Positions 1-10,132 of a stretch of DNA of 64,000 bases are shown piece after piece. Location: contig KI632513.1 of NCBI GenBank assembly GCA_000504425.1, positions 1,868,021-1,932,020 of the forward strand, given 5' to 3'. The notes beneath the pieces were generated by a model that did no database searches, was not told where the DNA came from, and saw nothing but the letters and a program-made list of their open reading frames with translations. The stretch is from Rhodopseudomonas palustris JSC-3b (GTDB taxonomy: Bacteria > Pseudomonadota > Alphaproteobacteria > Rhizobiales > Xanthobacteraceae). The first letter of the stretch is position 1. Every line of letters starts with the position of its first letter. The translations under genes were made by a program, and so were the position numbers.

Positions 1-33
1 TGCGGATAGGTTGGTATCAATCGCCGTTGGTAT
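1..33. repeat. Copy 1 of a 33-bp dispersed repeat
   Basis: The first 33 bases match 20738-20770 at 31 of 33 positions (differences at bases 15 and 17). The unit itself holds two TTGGTAT motifs 16 bases apart. It lies just beyond the stop codon of the TRAP solute-binding gene, so it could be a repetitive extragenic element or a binding site. The window edge may cut it. Confidence 0.6.
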
Positions 34-41
34 CAGCTCGA

Positions 42-1172
<1,131 letters not shown>

Positions 1173-1419
1173 TCATGCGGCGTTGATCGGCAACATCTAT
1201 AACGCGGCCAATCGCACGGCGACTGGTCTGTACCATGGATGAACGGCCGCAGAAAACGCGGCAATCGTTCCACCTCACAGCCATACAACCAAAGTCGAGG
1301 CAGGTTCTGCAACACCTGCCAGCCTGTGCGAGGGATGTGAGCGGCCGCTCACGTCACAAGGCGGCGCCGCAGAGCCGGCCGCGGAGGGGCGGTTCTGCGT
1401 CGCTCAAGGCACCCTTTGC

Positions 1420-2538
1420 TCAGCGCGCGTCACCTGGCCGCAACTGATCGAGCAGTTGCACGGCAATGGCGCGGTAAGCCATGGCGTGCACGCCTTGCGG
1501 ATCGCTGACCATCACCGGCGTGCCAGCGTCGGAAGTCGCGCGGATATCCATATGCAGCGGGATTTCGCCAAGGAACGGCACGCCGAGCCGCTCGGCTTCA
1601 TCGCGGGCGCCGCCATGGCCAAAGATGTCGGAGCGCGTTCCGCAATGCGGACATTGGAAATAGCTCATGTTCTCGACAATGCCGAGCACCGGGACCTCGA
1701 CCTTGGTGAACATCGCGAGGCCACGGCGCGCGTCGATCAGCGCCAGGTCCTGCGGCGTCGAGACGATCACCGCGCCGCGCAGCGGCACGGTCTGCGCCAG
1801 CGTCAGCTGGGCATCGCCGGTGCCGGGCGGCATATCGACCACCAGCACGTCAAGCTCGCCCCACGCGACATCGCGCAGCATCTGCGTCATCGCCGACACC
1901 ACCATTGGCGCGCGCCACACCACCGGGCTGTCCGGATCGATCAGGAAGCCGATCGACATCACCGCCAGTCCGAATTTGGCCAGCGGCACCATGCGGCGAT
2001 CATCATCCAATTCCGGCCGCGCGCTGGTGCCGATCAGCTTCGGAACCGACGGGCCGTAAATGTCGGCATCGAGCAGCCCGACCCGCAGGCCGAGTTCGCG
2101 CAGGCCGAGCGCCAGATTGATCGCGGTGGTGGATTTGCCGACGCCGCCCTTGCCGGATGCGACCGCAATCACCGCGGCCACGCCGGGAATGGCGGCTTGG
2201 CGCGACATCGGCGACGGCGCGCCCGCGCCGGGCGGCCGATGGCTGCTGGCCGGCGCCACGCCAGAACGCGGCTGCGCCGGCGCGGCGCCGGCTTGACGCT
2301 CCGCCGTCAGCGCCACCATCACCGCGGCAACGCCGGGCATGGCTCGCACGGCAGCCTCGGCCTGCGCGCGCACCGGCTCCCAGGCCTTGACCTCGCCGGC
2401 ATCGACATTGATCGCGAAATAGACCTTGTCCTTGACGATGGTAATCGCCGACAGCACACCGGCTTCGGTGAGCGCGCCGCCGCGCGGCGACGGCAGTTTG
2501 GACAGGCTTTCGATGATCTGCTGTTGCGTTACGCTCAC
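1420..2538 (-). CDS. Mrp/ApbC-family P-loop ATPase, iron-sulfur cluster carrier
   Basis: 372 residues from a GTG start at 2538, chosen because CAGGAGAAC lies six bases upstream; an in-frame ATG 15 codons further up has no such site. An N-terminal DUF59/MIP18-like domain (about residues 1-80) is followed by a low-complexity Ala/Pro/Gly linker and a ParA/MinD-type ATPase domain. The deviant Walker A is GKGGVGKST near residue 130, and a CxxC pair (FQCPHCG) near residue 300 matches the cluster-binding cysteines of the family. The protein is expected to assemble and transfer Fe-S clusters in the cytoplasm. It reads away from the neighbouring dehydrogenase gene and has no obvious operon partner. 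Confidence 0.93.
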   Translation of the reverse strand: MSVTQQQIIESLSKLPSPRGGALTEAGVLSAITIVKDKVYFAINVDAGEVKAWEPVRAQAEAAVRAMPGVAAVMVALTAERQAGAAPAQPRSGVAPASSHRPPGAGAPSPMSRQAAIPGVAAVIAVASGKGGVGKSTTAINLALGLRELGLRVGLLDADIYGPSVPKLIGTSARPELDDDRRMVPLAKFGLAVMSIGFLIDPDSPVVWRAPMVVSAMTQMLRDVAWGELDVLVVDMPPGTGDAQLTLAQTVPLRGAVIVSTPQDLALIDARRGLAMFTKVEVPVLGIVENMSYFQCPHCGTRSDIFGHGGARDEAERLGVPFLGEIPLHMDIRATSDAGTPVMVSDPQGVHAMAYRAIAVQLLDQLRPGDAR

Positions 2539-2755
2539 GATGTTCTCCTGCAGCACCGGCACGCCAGCTTCGCGTTGACGCATTTGCGGGATGAGTGGTC
2601 AGAACCGTGCCACTCGGCCGCGGTTCGGCCGGCAAGAGGACCTTGCCGTCGGTTTGGCCGGGTTTATGCTGTCGCGCCCAGCTCCGCAACGGGCTCGCGG
2701 CCGTCGCAGGCCGCGAAGTTCAGCCTCCCCTCGCCCACAATTCAGGATCGATCGC

Positions 2756-3625
2756 ATGGCGAAAGTCGCTTTTCTTGGTCTCGGCGTCATGGGTTTTCCC
2801 ATGGCTGGCCATCTCGTCGTTAAGGGCGGCCACGAGGTCACGGTGTACAACCGCACGGCGGCCAAGGCGCAGGCATGGGCCGACAAGTTCGGCGGCCGGA
2901 CCGCGCCGACGCCGCGCGAGGCTGCCGCCGGTCAGGATTTTGTGATGGCCTGCGTCGGCAATGACGACGATCTGCGCGCGGTCACGATCGGCGCCGATGG
3001 CGCGTTTGCGGCGATGTCGCCGGACGCGATCTTTATCGATCACACCACCGCCTCGGCCGAGGTCGCGCGTGAACTCGACGCCGCGGCGCGCCAGCGCGGC
3101 TTTCACTTTGTCGATGCCCCGGTGTCGGGCGGTCAGGCCGGCGCCGAAAACGGCGTGCTGACCGTGATGTGCGGCGGCGACGAGGCGGCCTATGCGCGCG
3201 CGGAAGCGGTGATCGCCAGCTATGCGCGGATGTGCAAGCGGCTCGGCCCGGCCGGCGCCGGCCAGCTCACCAAGATGGTCAACCAGATTTGCATCGCCGG
3301 GCTGGTCGAAGGGCTGTCGGAAGCCATTCACTTTGCCAAGAAGGCCGGGCTCGACGTCAACGCTGTCATTGAGACGATCTCGAAGGGCGCGGCGCAGTCC
3401 TGGCAGATGGAGAACCGCCACAAAACCATGGCAGAAGGCCGCTTCGATTTCGGCTTTGCGGTCGAATGGATGCGCAAGGACCTGGCGATCTGCATCGCCG
3501 AAGCGCGCCGCAATGGCGCCAGCCTGCCGGTCACCAGCCTGGTCGATGCCTTTTACGCCGAGGTCGAGGCGATGGGCGGCAAGCGCTGGGATACGTCCAG
3601 CCTGATCGCCCGGCTGGAGCGCTGA
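2756..3625 (+). CDS. NAD(P)-dependent beta-hydroxyacid dehydrogenase (HIBADH/GarR family)
   Basis: 289 residues. The N-terminal Rossmann domain starts at the first methionine with the dinucleotide motif GLGVMGFPMAGHL. The substrate signature DAPVSGGQAGAENG lies near residue 120, and the catalytic lysine of the family sits in GAGQLTKMVNQ near residue 170. The C-terminal half is the all-helical domain. Family members oxidise 3-hydroxyisobutyrate or reduce tartronate semialdehyde; the substrate here is not decided by the sequence. The start at 2756 has AGGAT upstream and is where family homology begins; an in-frame extension to 2591 would overlap the divergent promoter region of the Mrp gene. 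Confidence 0.88.
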   Translation: MAKVAFLGLGVMGFPMAGHLVVKGGHEVTVYNRTAAKAQAWADKFGGRTAPTPREAAAGQDFVMACVGNDDDLRAVTIGADGAFAAMSPDAIFIDHTTASAEVARELDAAARQRGFHFVDAPVSGGQAGAENGVLTVMCGGDEAAYARAEAVIASYARMCKRLGPAGAGQLTKMVNQICIAGLVEGLSEAIHFAKKAGLDVNAVIETISKGAAQSWQMENRHKTMAEGRFDFGFAVEWMRKDLAICIAEARRNGASLPVTSLVDAFYAEVEAMGGKRWDTSSLIARLER

Positions 3626-3662
3626 TCAATACAACGTCCGCGGGCGTTCGCCGCGCGTAGTT

Positions 3663-3678
3663 TTAGGCAGTTGTTAAC
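3663..3678 (+). promoter_or_regulatory. CtrA-like box upstream of the kinase gene
   Basis: TTAG-N7-TTAAC, one base away from the alphaproteobacterial CtrA consensus TTAA-N7-TTAA, about 95 bases upstream of the kinase start. The regulated gene is of the PleC/DivJ/PdhS class, which makes the site plausible; binding is inferred. Confidence 0.4.
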
Positions 3679-3769
3679 CGGAATGGCGTCCCTTCTAAGG
3701 CGTCCTTAACGATTTCTGACTGAAACTGCCAAAAGCTCGCGCGCGTCTGCGCAGGAATTGTATTGGTTG

Positions 3770-5374
3770 ATGAGCACCTCCGCGGACAGGCCAGAAGTCG
3801 TTCAAATCCCGGCTGAAACTCCGGCCGCGTCACCGGCGCGCACCCGGCGCGCCGCAGCGCAGCGCGTGCGCGAGGCACGCGACCGGCTGACCTCGACCAG
3901 TGGCACGCGGCCGGCCTTCGATCACGAGCTGCTGCGACAATACGCCCAGACACGGCAATCGGCGTCGCTGGTGGTGGTGCTGCTGGTGGTCGGCACCGGC
4001 CTGTTGTTTGCGATCTGGATGCAGCCGATGGCCGCGGCGATGTGGACCTGCGGCATGATCTGCATCCATGCCGTGATCATCCGGAACTGCAATCGCTTCC
4101 TGGCCGAGCCGCAATCGCCGCCAGCCACCCGCCGCTGGCGCCACCGCTTCGTGCTGCTCGATCTGCTCTATGGCGTGTGCTGGACCCCGGTGCTGCTCAA
4201 TCCGCCCGGCGCCGACATGGTGTCGAACACGCTGCTGATGTTCTTGATGCTGCTGGTGGTGGCGCTCTCGACCATGCTGTCGGCCAGCCTGCCGATCGCG
4301 GCGCTGGCGGCCACCGTGCCGGTCACCTTCGCGATCGCCATCAATTTCATGCTGACCAACACGCTCGACACCTATGTGCTCGGGCTGCTGACCTTGGCGG
4401 CGGAAGGCTATTTTGCACTTTTGGCGCGGCGACTGCACTCGACGACATTGGCAACACTGGAGGCGCGCGCCGAAAAGGACGCGCTGTTCGGCGAGCTTGA
4501 ACAGGCCAAGGCGATTTCCGACGAAGCGCGCTACCGCGCCGAAGCGGCCAATGTCGCCAAATCGCGCTTTCTGGCGCAGATGAGCCACGAGCTGCGCACC
4601 CCGCTCAACGCCATCCTCGGCTTTTCCGAAGTGATGAAAAGCGAGATTTTCGGGCCGCATGCGGTGCCGGTGTACAAGGATTACTCCGCCGACATCCATA
4701 ATTCCGGCGTGCACCTTTTGAACCTGATCAACGAAATCCTCGATCTGTCGCGCATCGAGGCCGGCCGCTACGAACTCAACGAAGAAGCGGTGTCGCTGGT
4801 CAATGTGGTCGCCGATTGCCATCATCTGTTGAAGCTGCGCGCTTCGAGCCGCGGCATCACCATCCATGAGGTGTTCGAGCAAGGCATGCCGCGCATCTGG
4901 GGCGATGAGCGCGCCGTGCGCCAGGTGGTGCTCAATCTGCTGTCGAACGCCATCAAGTTCACGCCGCAGGGCGGCGAGATCTGGCTCAAGGTCGGCTGGA
5001 CCGCTTCGGGCGGCCAGTATCTCAGCGTCAAGGACACCGGCTCCGGCATCGCCGAGGAGGAGATTCCGGTGGTGCTGGCCTCGTTCGGCCAGGGCTCGAA
5101 CTCGATCAAATCCGCCGAACAGGGCGCCGGCCTTGGCCTGCCGATCGCGAAAAGCCTGATCGACATGCATGGCGGCACGTTTACGCTGAAATCCAAGCTG
5201 CGGATCGGCACCGAAGTGATCGTCACCTTCCCGCCGGAACGGGTGATGTCGGCGCTGGCGCCGCTCACCGAGGATGCGCCGTCGCTGCAACCGGCGGCAC
5301 CGGAACCACCATTGTCCGACGACAAGCGCCGGGCACGGCACAAACCGATCATGAGCGCGGGCACCGGCCTATAA
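3770..5374 (+). CDS. Membrane sensor histidine kinase, PdhS/DivJ/PleC type
   Basis: 534 residues from ATG 3770; an ATG four codons upstream is also possible. Several membrane segments lie between about residues 60 and 220 (one is LVVVLLVVGTGLLFAIW). A short coiled coil leads to the HisKA domain with phospho-acceptor histidine in MSHELRTPLNAILGFSE near residue 280. The following FGPHAVPVYKDYSADIHNSG is characteristic of kinases that act on DivK or PleD. The HATPase domain shows the N box (LLSNAIKFTP), G1 (DTGSGI) and G2 (GAGLGLPIAK). It probably works in cell-cycle or polarity signalling at the inner membrane. It lacks a recognisable extracytoplasmic sensor domain. A CtrA-like box lies upstream. 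Confidence 0.88.
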   Translation: MSTSADRPEVVQIPAETPAASPARTRRAAAQRVREARDRLTSTSGTRPAFDHELLRQYAQTRQSASLVVVLLVVGTGLLFAIWMQPMAAAMWTCGMICIHAVIIRNCNRFLAEPQSPPATRRWRHRFVLLDLLYGVCWTPVLLNPPGADMVSNTLLMFLMLLVVALSTMLSASLPIAALAATVPVTFAIAINFMLTNTLDTYVLGLLTLAAEGYFALLARRLHSTTLATLEARAEKDALFGELEQAKAISDEARYRAEAANVAKSRFLAQMSHELRTPLNAILGFSEVMKSEIFGPHAVPVYKDYSADIHNSGVHLLNLINEILDLSRIEAGRYELNEEAVSLVNVVADCHHLLKLRASSRGITIHEVFEQGMPRIWGDERAVRQVVLNLLSNAIKFTPQGGEIWLKVGWTASGGQYLSVKDTGSGIAEEEIPVVLASFGQGSNSIKSAEQGAGLGLPIAKSLIDMHGGTFTLKSKLRIGTEVIVTFPPERVMSALAPLTEDAPSLQPAAPEPPLSDDKRRARHKPIMSAGTGL

Positions 5375-5398
5375 GTCCGGTTCGCGACCGGGGATCGC

Positions 5399-5521
5399 AT
5401 GAGCGTCGACGTGAGAAAGGACCTGACACAGCATTGCCGAAGCTGGCGCACAAACCGCCAGCCCTGCGCCTGTGCGCCCTGCCCGCGCCAGGCTGTGAGC
5501 GCGATGGAGGCGGCACGGTGA
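5399..5521 (+). CDS. Candidate 40-residue Cys-rich small protein overlapping the next start
   Basis: ATG at 5399 opens a 41-codon frame with about 80% GC at third positions. The product has four cysteines, three of them in a CACAPC cluster, and many basic residues. Its TGA stop shares bases with the next gene's ATG (TGATG), the arrangement used for translational coupling. I do not recognise the product. It may be a real small protein, a leader peptide controlling the protease gene, or chance. Confidence 0.35.
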   Translation: MSVDVRKDLTQHCRSWRTNRQPCACAPCPRQAVSAMEAAR

Positions 5522-6033
5522 TGGTCCGCTTTCTGCTGGTGCTGTTGATGCTGGTCGCCACCGCGGGCGCGGTGGTGGCGTATGGCGACCCGGAACGGCT
5601 CGCCACCGCCAGCGACGTGGTCAGTTCGATGCTGAACCAGAAGGCCAAGCCGCGGCCGCGGGTGGTGCGGATCGATCGCGCCGACGACGGCGAGTTCTTG
5701 CTGAAAGCCAAGATCAATGGCATCGCCGCGCCGATGGTGATCGACACCGGCGCGACCTCGGTAGTGCTGAGCTATGAGACCGCCAAGGCAGTCGGCCTGC
5801 CGCTCGAGCTGCTCAGCTTTGATGTCGATCTGGAAACCGCCAATGGCCGCACCCGCGCCGCGCGGCTGTCGCTTGACCGGCTGGCGATCGGCAAGCTGGT
5901 GGAGCGCTCAGTGCCGGCGCTGGTGGTGCCGCGCGGTCAGATCAAGACCAACCTGCTCGGCATGAGCTTTCTGAACCGGCTGGAAAAGTGGGAAGTGCGC
6001 GCCGATCATCTGGTGCTGCAGGGCTATCCGTAA
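5521..6033 (+). CDS. TIGR02281-type retropepsin-like aspartic protease, membrane anchored
   Basis: 170 residues. One N-terminal membrane segment (about residues 3-20) is followed by a single clan AA aspartic protease lobe with the catalytic motif VIDTGATSVVLS near residue 71 and the hydrophobic-hydrophobic-Gly element LLGMSFL near residue 148. Such proteins act as dimers, each giving one aspartate, and face the periplasm. GGAGG lies 10 bases before ATG 5521 and 7 before an alternative GTG at 5518. Proteolytic substrates are unknown. Confidence 0.85.
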   Translation: MVRFLLVLLMLVATAGAVVAYGDPERLATASDVVSSMLNQKAKPRPRVVRIDRADDGEFLLKAKINGIAAPMVIDTGATSVVLSYETAKAVGLPLELLSFDVDLETANGRTRAARLSLDRLAIGKLVERSVPALVVPRGQIKTNLLGMSFLNRLEKWEVRADHLVLQGYP

Positions 6034-6114
6034 GCTTCAGTCCTGAAGCATTTTCTCCAGACGCGTTGTCTTGACGCGAACCGGCATCCACTTCGCTCGA
6101 CAACGCGATGGCGA

Positions 6115-7101
6115 CTACGCCGCCACCGGATCGGCGTGATCGGCGACCAGCGCCACCGCCTCGCGTAGCACCTCGATGCCGGCCTCGGGCTTGACGCCCT
6201 GCTCGGCCAGCCGGCGACGGAACGCCCGCGCGCCCGGCACCGCCTGAAACGCCCCGACCAGATGGCGGGTGATGGCGTGCAGCCGCAGGCCGCGCGCCAA
6301 TTGCGCGGCGATATAGGGCTCGAGCGCCGCCAGCGCCGCCTTCATATTGGGATGGGGCGCCGCCTCGCCGAACAGCTCCGGATCGACCGCGAGCAGCCGC
6401 CACGGCTCCTGATAGGCCGCGCGCCCCAGCATCACGCCATCGACATGGGCAAGATGCGCCTTGGCTTCGGCAATGCTGGTGATGCCGCCATTGATCACGA
6501 TCGGCAGGTTCGGCAGCGCCGCTTTCAGCCGATAGACCCGGTCGTAATCGAGCGGCGGGATATCGCGGTTCTGCTTGGGCGACAGGCCCTGCAGCCAGGC
6601 TTTGCGGGCATGCACGATCAAGGCATCGACCCCGGCCGCCACCGTGGCCTGCGCCAGCCGGTCAAGCGCCTGCTCGGGGTCCTGGTCATCGATGCCGATC
6701 CGGCATTTCACCGTGACCGGCACGCTGACCGCCTGTTTCATCGCCGCCACGCACTCGGCGACCAGCTCGGGCTCGGCCATCAGGCAGGCGCCGAACCGGC
6801 CCTCCTGCACCCGATCGGACGGGCAGCCGACATTGAGATTGATCTCGTCATAGCCATACTGCTCGCCGATGCGCGCCGAAGTGGCGAGATCGCGCGGATC
6901 GGAACCGCCGAGCTGCAACGCCACCGGATGCTCGCTGGCATCAAAGCCAAGCAGCCGGTCGCGGTCGCCATGGATCACCGCGCCGGTGGTGATCATCTCG
7001 GTGTAGAGCAGCGCGCGCCGGCTGAGCAGCCGGTGAAAAACGCGGCACCTGCTATCGGTCCAGTCGATCATCGGCGCGACGGAAAACGTCCGATCCAGCA
7101 T
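6115..7101 (-). CDS. dusA: tRNA-dihydrouridine(20/20a) synthase DusA
   Basis: 328 residues. An FMN- and NADPH-dependent TIM barrel reduces uridine 20/20a in the tRNA D-loop. Visible family features are SVAPMIDWTDSRCR at the N-terminus, YTEMITTGAV near residue 33, the catalytic cysteine in INLNVGCPSDRVQ near residue 93, VHARKAWLQGLSPKQNR near residue 165 and the phosphate-binding INGGI near residue 205. DusA-type rather than DusB/C features dominate (WLQGLSPKQNR). GAGGACGC precedes the ATG. It stands alone, convergent with the protease gene. Confidence 0.95.
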   Translation of the reverse strand: MLDRTFSVAPMIDWTDSRCRVFHRLLSRRALLYTEMITTGAVIHGDRDRLLGFDASEHPVALQLGGSDPRDLATSARIGEQYGYDEINLNVGCPSDRVQEGRFGACLMAEPELVAECVAAMKQAVSVPVTVKCRIGIDDQDPEQALDRLAQATVAAGVDALIVHARKAWLQGLSPKQNRDIPPLDYDRVYRLKAALPNLPIVINGGITSIAEAKAHLAHVDGVMLGRAAYQEPWRLLAVDPELFGEAAPHPNMKAALAALEPYIAAQLARGLRLHAITRHLVGAFQAVPGARAFRRRLAEQGVKPEAGIEVLREAVALVADHADPVAA

Positions 7102-7268
7102 GCGTCCTCAATCCGATCCTGTCTCGCCAGCGCCCCTCGTAATTCAACGAGGCCTCAAGCCAAGCGGGTTCCGCTATCAAAACGGGGCGACAAGGTGTTG
7201 CTATAGCTCAATGCGGTATCCTGGCAACGGCCGAGACTTGCGCGCCAACTCCGCAGCAGGGGGTAGAT

Positions 7269-7451
7269 ATGCTCAAGATCGCACTGATCATCTGGATTAT
7301 CGGCGGCGCCACGCTGGCCGGCATGTGCATGGTGGCTGTTCTTGTGGCCGCCAATGACCAACTGATCCCGGCCGCGGTCGCCACCGGCTTCGTGCTCGCC
7401 ATTCCGATTTCGGTGCTGGTGGCGCGCAAGATCGCCAGGCCGGCCGCCTGA
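7269..7451 (+). CDS. Small two-helix membrane protein
   Basis: 60 residues, almost all hydrophobic: two predicted membrane helices (about 3-27 and 33-52) separated by a short polar turn, with a basic C-terminus (RKIARP). AGGGGGTAGAT precedes the ATG. No function can be assigned. Confidence 0.6.
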   Translation: MLKIALIIWIIGGATLAGMCMVAVLVAANDQLIPAAVATGFVLAIPISVLVARKIARPAA

Positions 7452-7795
7452 CGCACAACAGCGAACAGACCGCATGCGGCCTGGCCTGACGGCCGGGCCG
7501 ATCGGTCGGCGCCCCCAGTCATATTGCTGCCACCGCGGCGGCCGATCATGCGTATGGTGTTCAGCCCATGAACGTACCATGAACGCACCATGAGCGGCCC
7601 GTGAGTGGCCGCAGCTGCGACGTCGGCGCTGCCGCATCGAGCTTTCAATCCGGGATGAAGCGTGTGCCGCTTGCCACGCTCGCGACCTCCCGCCTTGTGC
7701 GTTGTTCGCGCCTTCGCTGCACCATCCGGCAAGCGTTTTGGCGGACAGCCTTTGCCGAGATGGCAGGTCCTGCCCGCCCAGCTAAGGAGATCATC
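7452..7795. other. Intergenic region with a small tandem repeat, no gene seen
   Basis: 344 bases between two small rightward genes. I see no supported coding sequence. It contains the 11-bp tandem repeat listed separately and ends with the AAGGAG ribosome site of the next gene. Confidence 0.5.
7567..7610 (+). repeat. Four tandem 11-bp units
   Basis: Four head-to-tail 11-bp units: CATGAACGTAC, CATGAACGCAC, CATGAGCGGCC, CGTGAGTGGCC. The first two differ at one base and the last two have drifted. It could be slippage-derived or a set of repressor sites. Confidence 0.65.
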
Positions 7796-8056
7796 ATGAC
7801 CAAGCTTTTGTCTTTGACCGCCACCGCCATCGCGGTGCTGACGATCGGCGTCGCTGCGCCGGCACTGGCTCAGGACGGCCGCGGTCCGGTCGGCACGATC
7901 TGCGCCAAGGATATCGACAGCCTCTGCCCCGGTCTGGCCCATGGCAGCGGCGAAGTGCGCGCCTGCCTGGAGCGCAATCGCGACAAGGTTTCGCCGGACT
8001 GCAAGACCGCGCTCGACACCACGGGCGGCGGCCGGATGGCGCCGATCAGCCGCTAA
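7796..8056 (+). CDS. Secreted cysteine-rich (GLG1-like repeat) small protein
   Basis: 86 residues. A clear signal peptide (MTKLLSLTATAIAVLTIGV... ending APALAQ) is followed by one short repeat with three cysteines spaced as in the Cys-rich GLG1 repeat: ICAKDIDSLCPG, then VRACLERNRDKVSPDCK. The role of such bacterial periplasmic proteins is not established. Its AAGGAG site and GC-rich codon use support translation. A bipartite hairpin terminator follows. Confidence 0.75.
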   Translation: MTKLLSLTATAIAVLTIGVAAPALAQDGRGPVGTICAKDIDSLCPGLAHGSGEVRACLERNRDKVSPDCKTALDTTGGGRMAPISR

Positions 8057-8083
8057 GCCGATCGATCGCTGAGATCATTGGCG

Positions 8084-8116
8084 GGGTCTCCGCCCGGGTA
8101 ACCCGGGCTGAGACCC
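8084..8116. terminator. Bipartite hairpin between convergent genes
   Basis: Outer arms GGGTCTC and GAGACCC enclose inner arms GCCCGGGT and ACCCGGGC that meet at the centre. It lies between the ends of the converging small secreted protein gene and kup, so it can serve both directions. No long U tract follows on either strand. Confidence 0.55.
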
Positions 8117-8119
8117 TGC

Positions 8120-9985
8120 TCAGATTTCCAATTGCGTGCCGAGTTCGACCACCCGGTCGGTCGGGATCTTGAAGAAGATCGTCGCCCGTGTCGCGTTCAG
8201 CGTCATGAAGGTGAATAGCCGCTCCCGCCACAACGCCATACCCGGATTGAGACTGGGCACATAGCTCTCGCGGCTCAGGAAGAACGAGGTCGACATCATG
8301 TTGAACTCGAGCCCGAGCGGTTTGCATAGCGCCAGCGCGGCCGGCACGTCGGGCGTCTGCATAAAGCCGTAGCGGATCAGTAGCCGGTAGAAGCCGTTGC
8401 CGAGCGTGGTCAGCTCGATGCGCTCGCTGTCGGGCACATAGGGCGAGTCGGTGGTCATCACCGTCGCCAGCACCACGCGCTGATGCACCGTCTGATTGTG
8501 CTTGAGGTTATGCAGCAGCGCCGGCGGCACGCCATCGGTCGCCGCGGTCAAAAACACCGCCGTGCCGCGGGCGCGGGCAATGTCCGAGCCGAGCGCGCGC
8601 ATCACCACATCGAGCGGCACCGCCAGCTTCTTGACCTGGTTGCGCACCAATTCGCGGCCACGGCGCCAGGTGGTCAGCACGGTGAACGACAGGATGCCGA
8701 TGAACACCGGGAACCAGCCGCCCTGCGCCACCTTGATGACGTTGGCGGTGAAGAACGCAAGGTCGATCATCAGCAGCGAGCCGGCAATGATGATCACCAC
8801 CGCCAGCGGCCAGCGCCACAGCAGCGCCATCACGAATGCCACCAGAATGGTGTCGATCATCATGGTGCTGGTGACGGCGATGCCATAGGCCGCCGCCAGA
8901 TTGCTCGACGACTGGAAGCCGATCACCAGCGCCATCACCGCGATGTACAGCGTCCAGTTGGTGAACGGCACATAGATCTGACCTTCCTCGTCTCCCGAGG
9001 TGTGCACGATGGTCATGCGCGGCAGAAGGCCGAGCTGGATCGCCTGCCGGGCCACCGAAAACGCGCCCGAGATCACCGCCTGCGAGGCAATCACCGTGGC
9101 GCAGGTGGCGAGCAGCACCATCGGCACCACCATCCATTCCGGGCTGAGCCGGAAGAACGGGTTCTGGATCGCCTCCGGTTCGGTGATCAACAGCGCGCCC
9201 TGGCCGAAATAATTGAGCAGCAGCGACGGCCACACCAGGGCGAACCAAGCGATGCGGATCGGCAGTTTGCCGAAATGGCCCATATCGGTGTACAGCGCCT
9301 CGCCGCCGGTCACCGACAGCACCACCGAGCCGAGCGCGAAGAAGCTGAGCAGCGGGTGCTTGACGATGAAATCGGCGGCATAAAGCGGGTTGATCGCGGC
9401 CAGCACATGCGGCGCGGCCACCACATTGATGATGCCCAAGATCGCTACGGCCAGGAACCAGATGGTCATCACTGGGCCGAACAGCATGCCGACCCAGCCG
9501 GTGCCGCGCTTCTGCAGGAAGAACAACGCGGTCAGCACCACCACGGTGATTGGCACCACATAGGATTTGAACTGCGGCGCGACCACTTCGAGGCCTTCGA
9601 CCGCGGACAGCACCGAGATGGCCGGCGTGATCATACTGTCGCCGTAGAACAGCGCCGCGGCGATCACCCCGAGCAGCATCAACGGATATTGGACGCGAAA
9701 GCCCTTGGTCAGTTCGGTGACCTGCGCCAGCAGCGCCAGGCTGCCGCCCTCGCCATGGTTGTCGGCGCGCATGATGATGATGACGTATTTCACCGTCACC
9801 AGCATCATCACCGTCCAGAACACCAGCGACAGCACGCCAAAAATGTTCTCCGGCGTCACCGGAATCGGATGATGGCCCGAGAAGGTTTCCTTGAGGGCGT
9901 ACAGCGGACTGGTGCCGATGTCGCCGTACACCACGCCGATGGCGCTGATCAGCAATCCGGCGCTGAGGGTCTTTTGCTGGCTCAT
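8120..9985 (-). CDS. kup: Kup-family potassium uptake protein
   Basis: 621 residues, the normal length. The N-terminus [20 protein letters not shown] is the family hallmark. About 12 membrane segments fill residues 10-440, with [18 protein letters not shown] near residue 112 and [17 protein letters not shown] near residue 164. The soluble C-terminal domain begins about residue 450. Kup/HAK transporters import K+ with protons at the inner membrane. AGGATGACGCT precedes the ATG. The 540-base upstream region holds a perfect CtrA consensus site. Confidence 0.96.
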   Translation of the reverse strand: MSQQKTLSAGLLISAIGVVYGDIGTSPLYALKETFSGHHPIPVTPENIFGVLSLVFWTVMMLVTVKYVIIIMRADNHGEGGSLALLAQVTELTKGFRVQYPLMLLGVIAAALFYGDSMITPAISVLSAVEGLEVVAPQFKSYVVPITVVVLTALFFLQKRGTGWVGMLFGPVMTIWFLAVAILGIINVVAAPHVLAAINPLYAADFIVKHPLLSFFALGSVVLSVTGGEALYTDMGHFGKLPIRIAWFALVWPSLLLNYFGQGALLITEPEAIQNPFFRLSPEWMVVPMVLLATCATVIASQAVISGAFSVARQAIQLGLLPRMTIVHTSGDEEGQIYVPFTNWTLYIAVMALVIGFQSSSNLAAAYGIAVTSTMMIDTILVAFVMALLWRWPLAVVIIIAGSLLMIDLAFFTANVIKVAQGGWFPVFIGILSFTVLTTWRRGRELVRNQVKKLAVPLDVVMRALGSDIARARGTAVFLTAATDGVPPALLHNLKHNQTVHQRVVLATVMTTDSPYVPDSERIELTTLGNGFYRLLIRYGFMQTPDVPAALALCKPLGLEFNMMSTSFFLSRESYVPSLNPGMALWRERLFTFMTLNATRATIFFKIPTDRVVELGTQLEI

Positions 9986-10117
9986 AGCGTCATCCTGGCT
10001 GGGGATTTCCGTGGGGTTCGCTGGCAGAAATGGAAACGGCTTGTCCGGCGGCCAGGCTGTGCAGTTCGTGCCCTAGGACCGCGCTGTGCGATTGGCAGAC
10101 TTCGACAAATGGCGCCG

Positions 10118-10132
10118 TTAAGCCTTTCTTAA
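10118..10132. promoter_or_regulatory. Perfect CtrA consensus TTAA-N7-TTAA
   Basis: TTAAGCCTTTCTTAA, exactly TTAA-N7-TTAA, lying 133-147 bases upstream of the kup start. The consensus is established for CtrA in alphaproteobacteria; its use here is inferred. Confidence 0.45.

Noticed and set aside
1-33. The 33-bp repeat as an end of the IS4-family element
   Set aside because: The element has its own inverted repeats and target duplication at 19444-20726; the repeat lies outside them and shares no bases with the ends.
8483-10132. A 549-codon open frame opposite kup
   Set aside because: Antisense shadow with His/Arg/Gln-rich composition and no family features.
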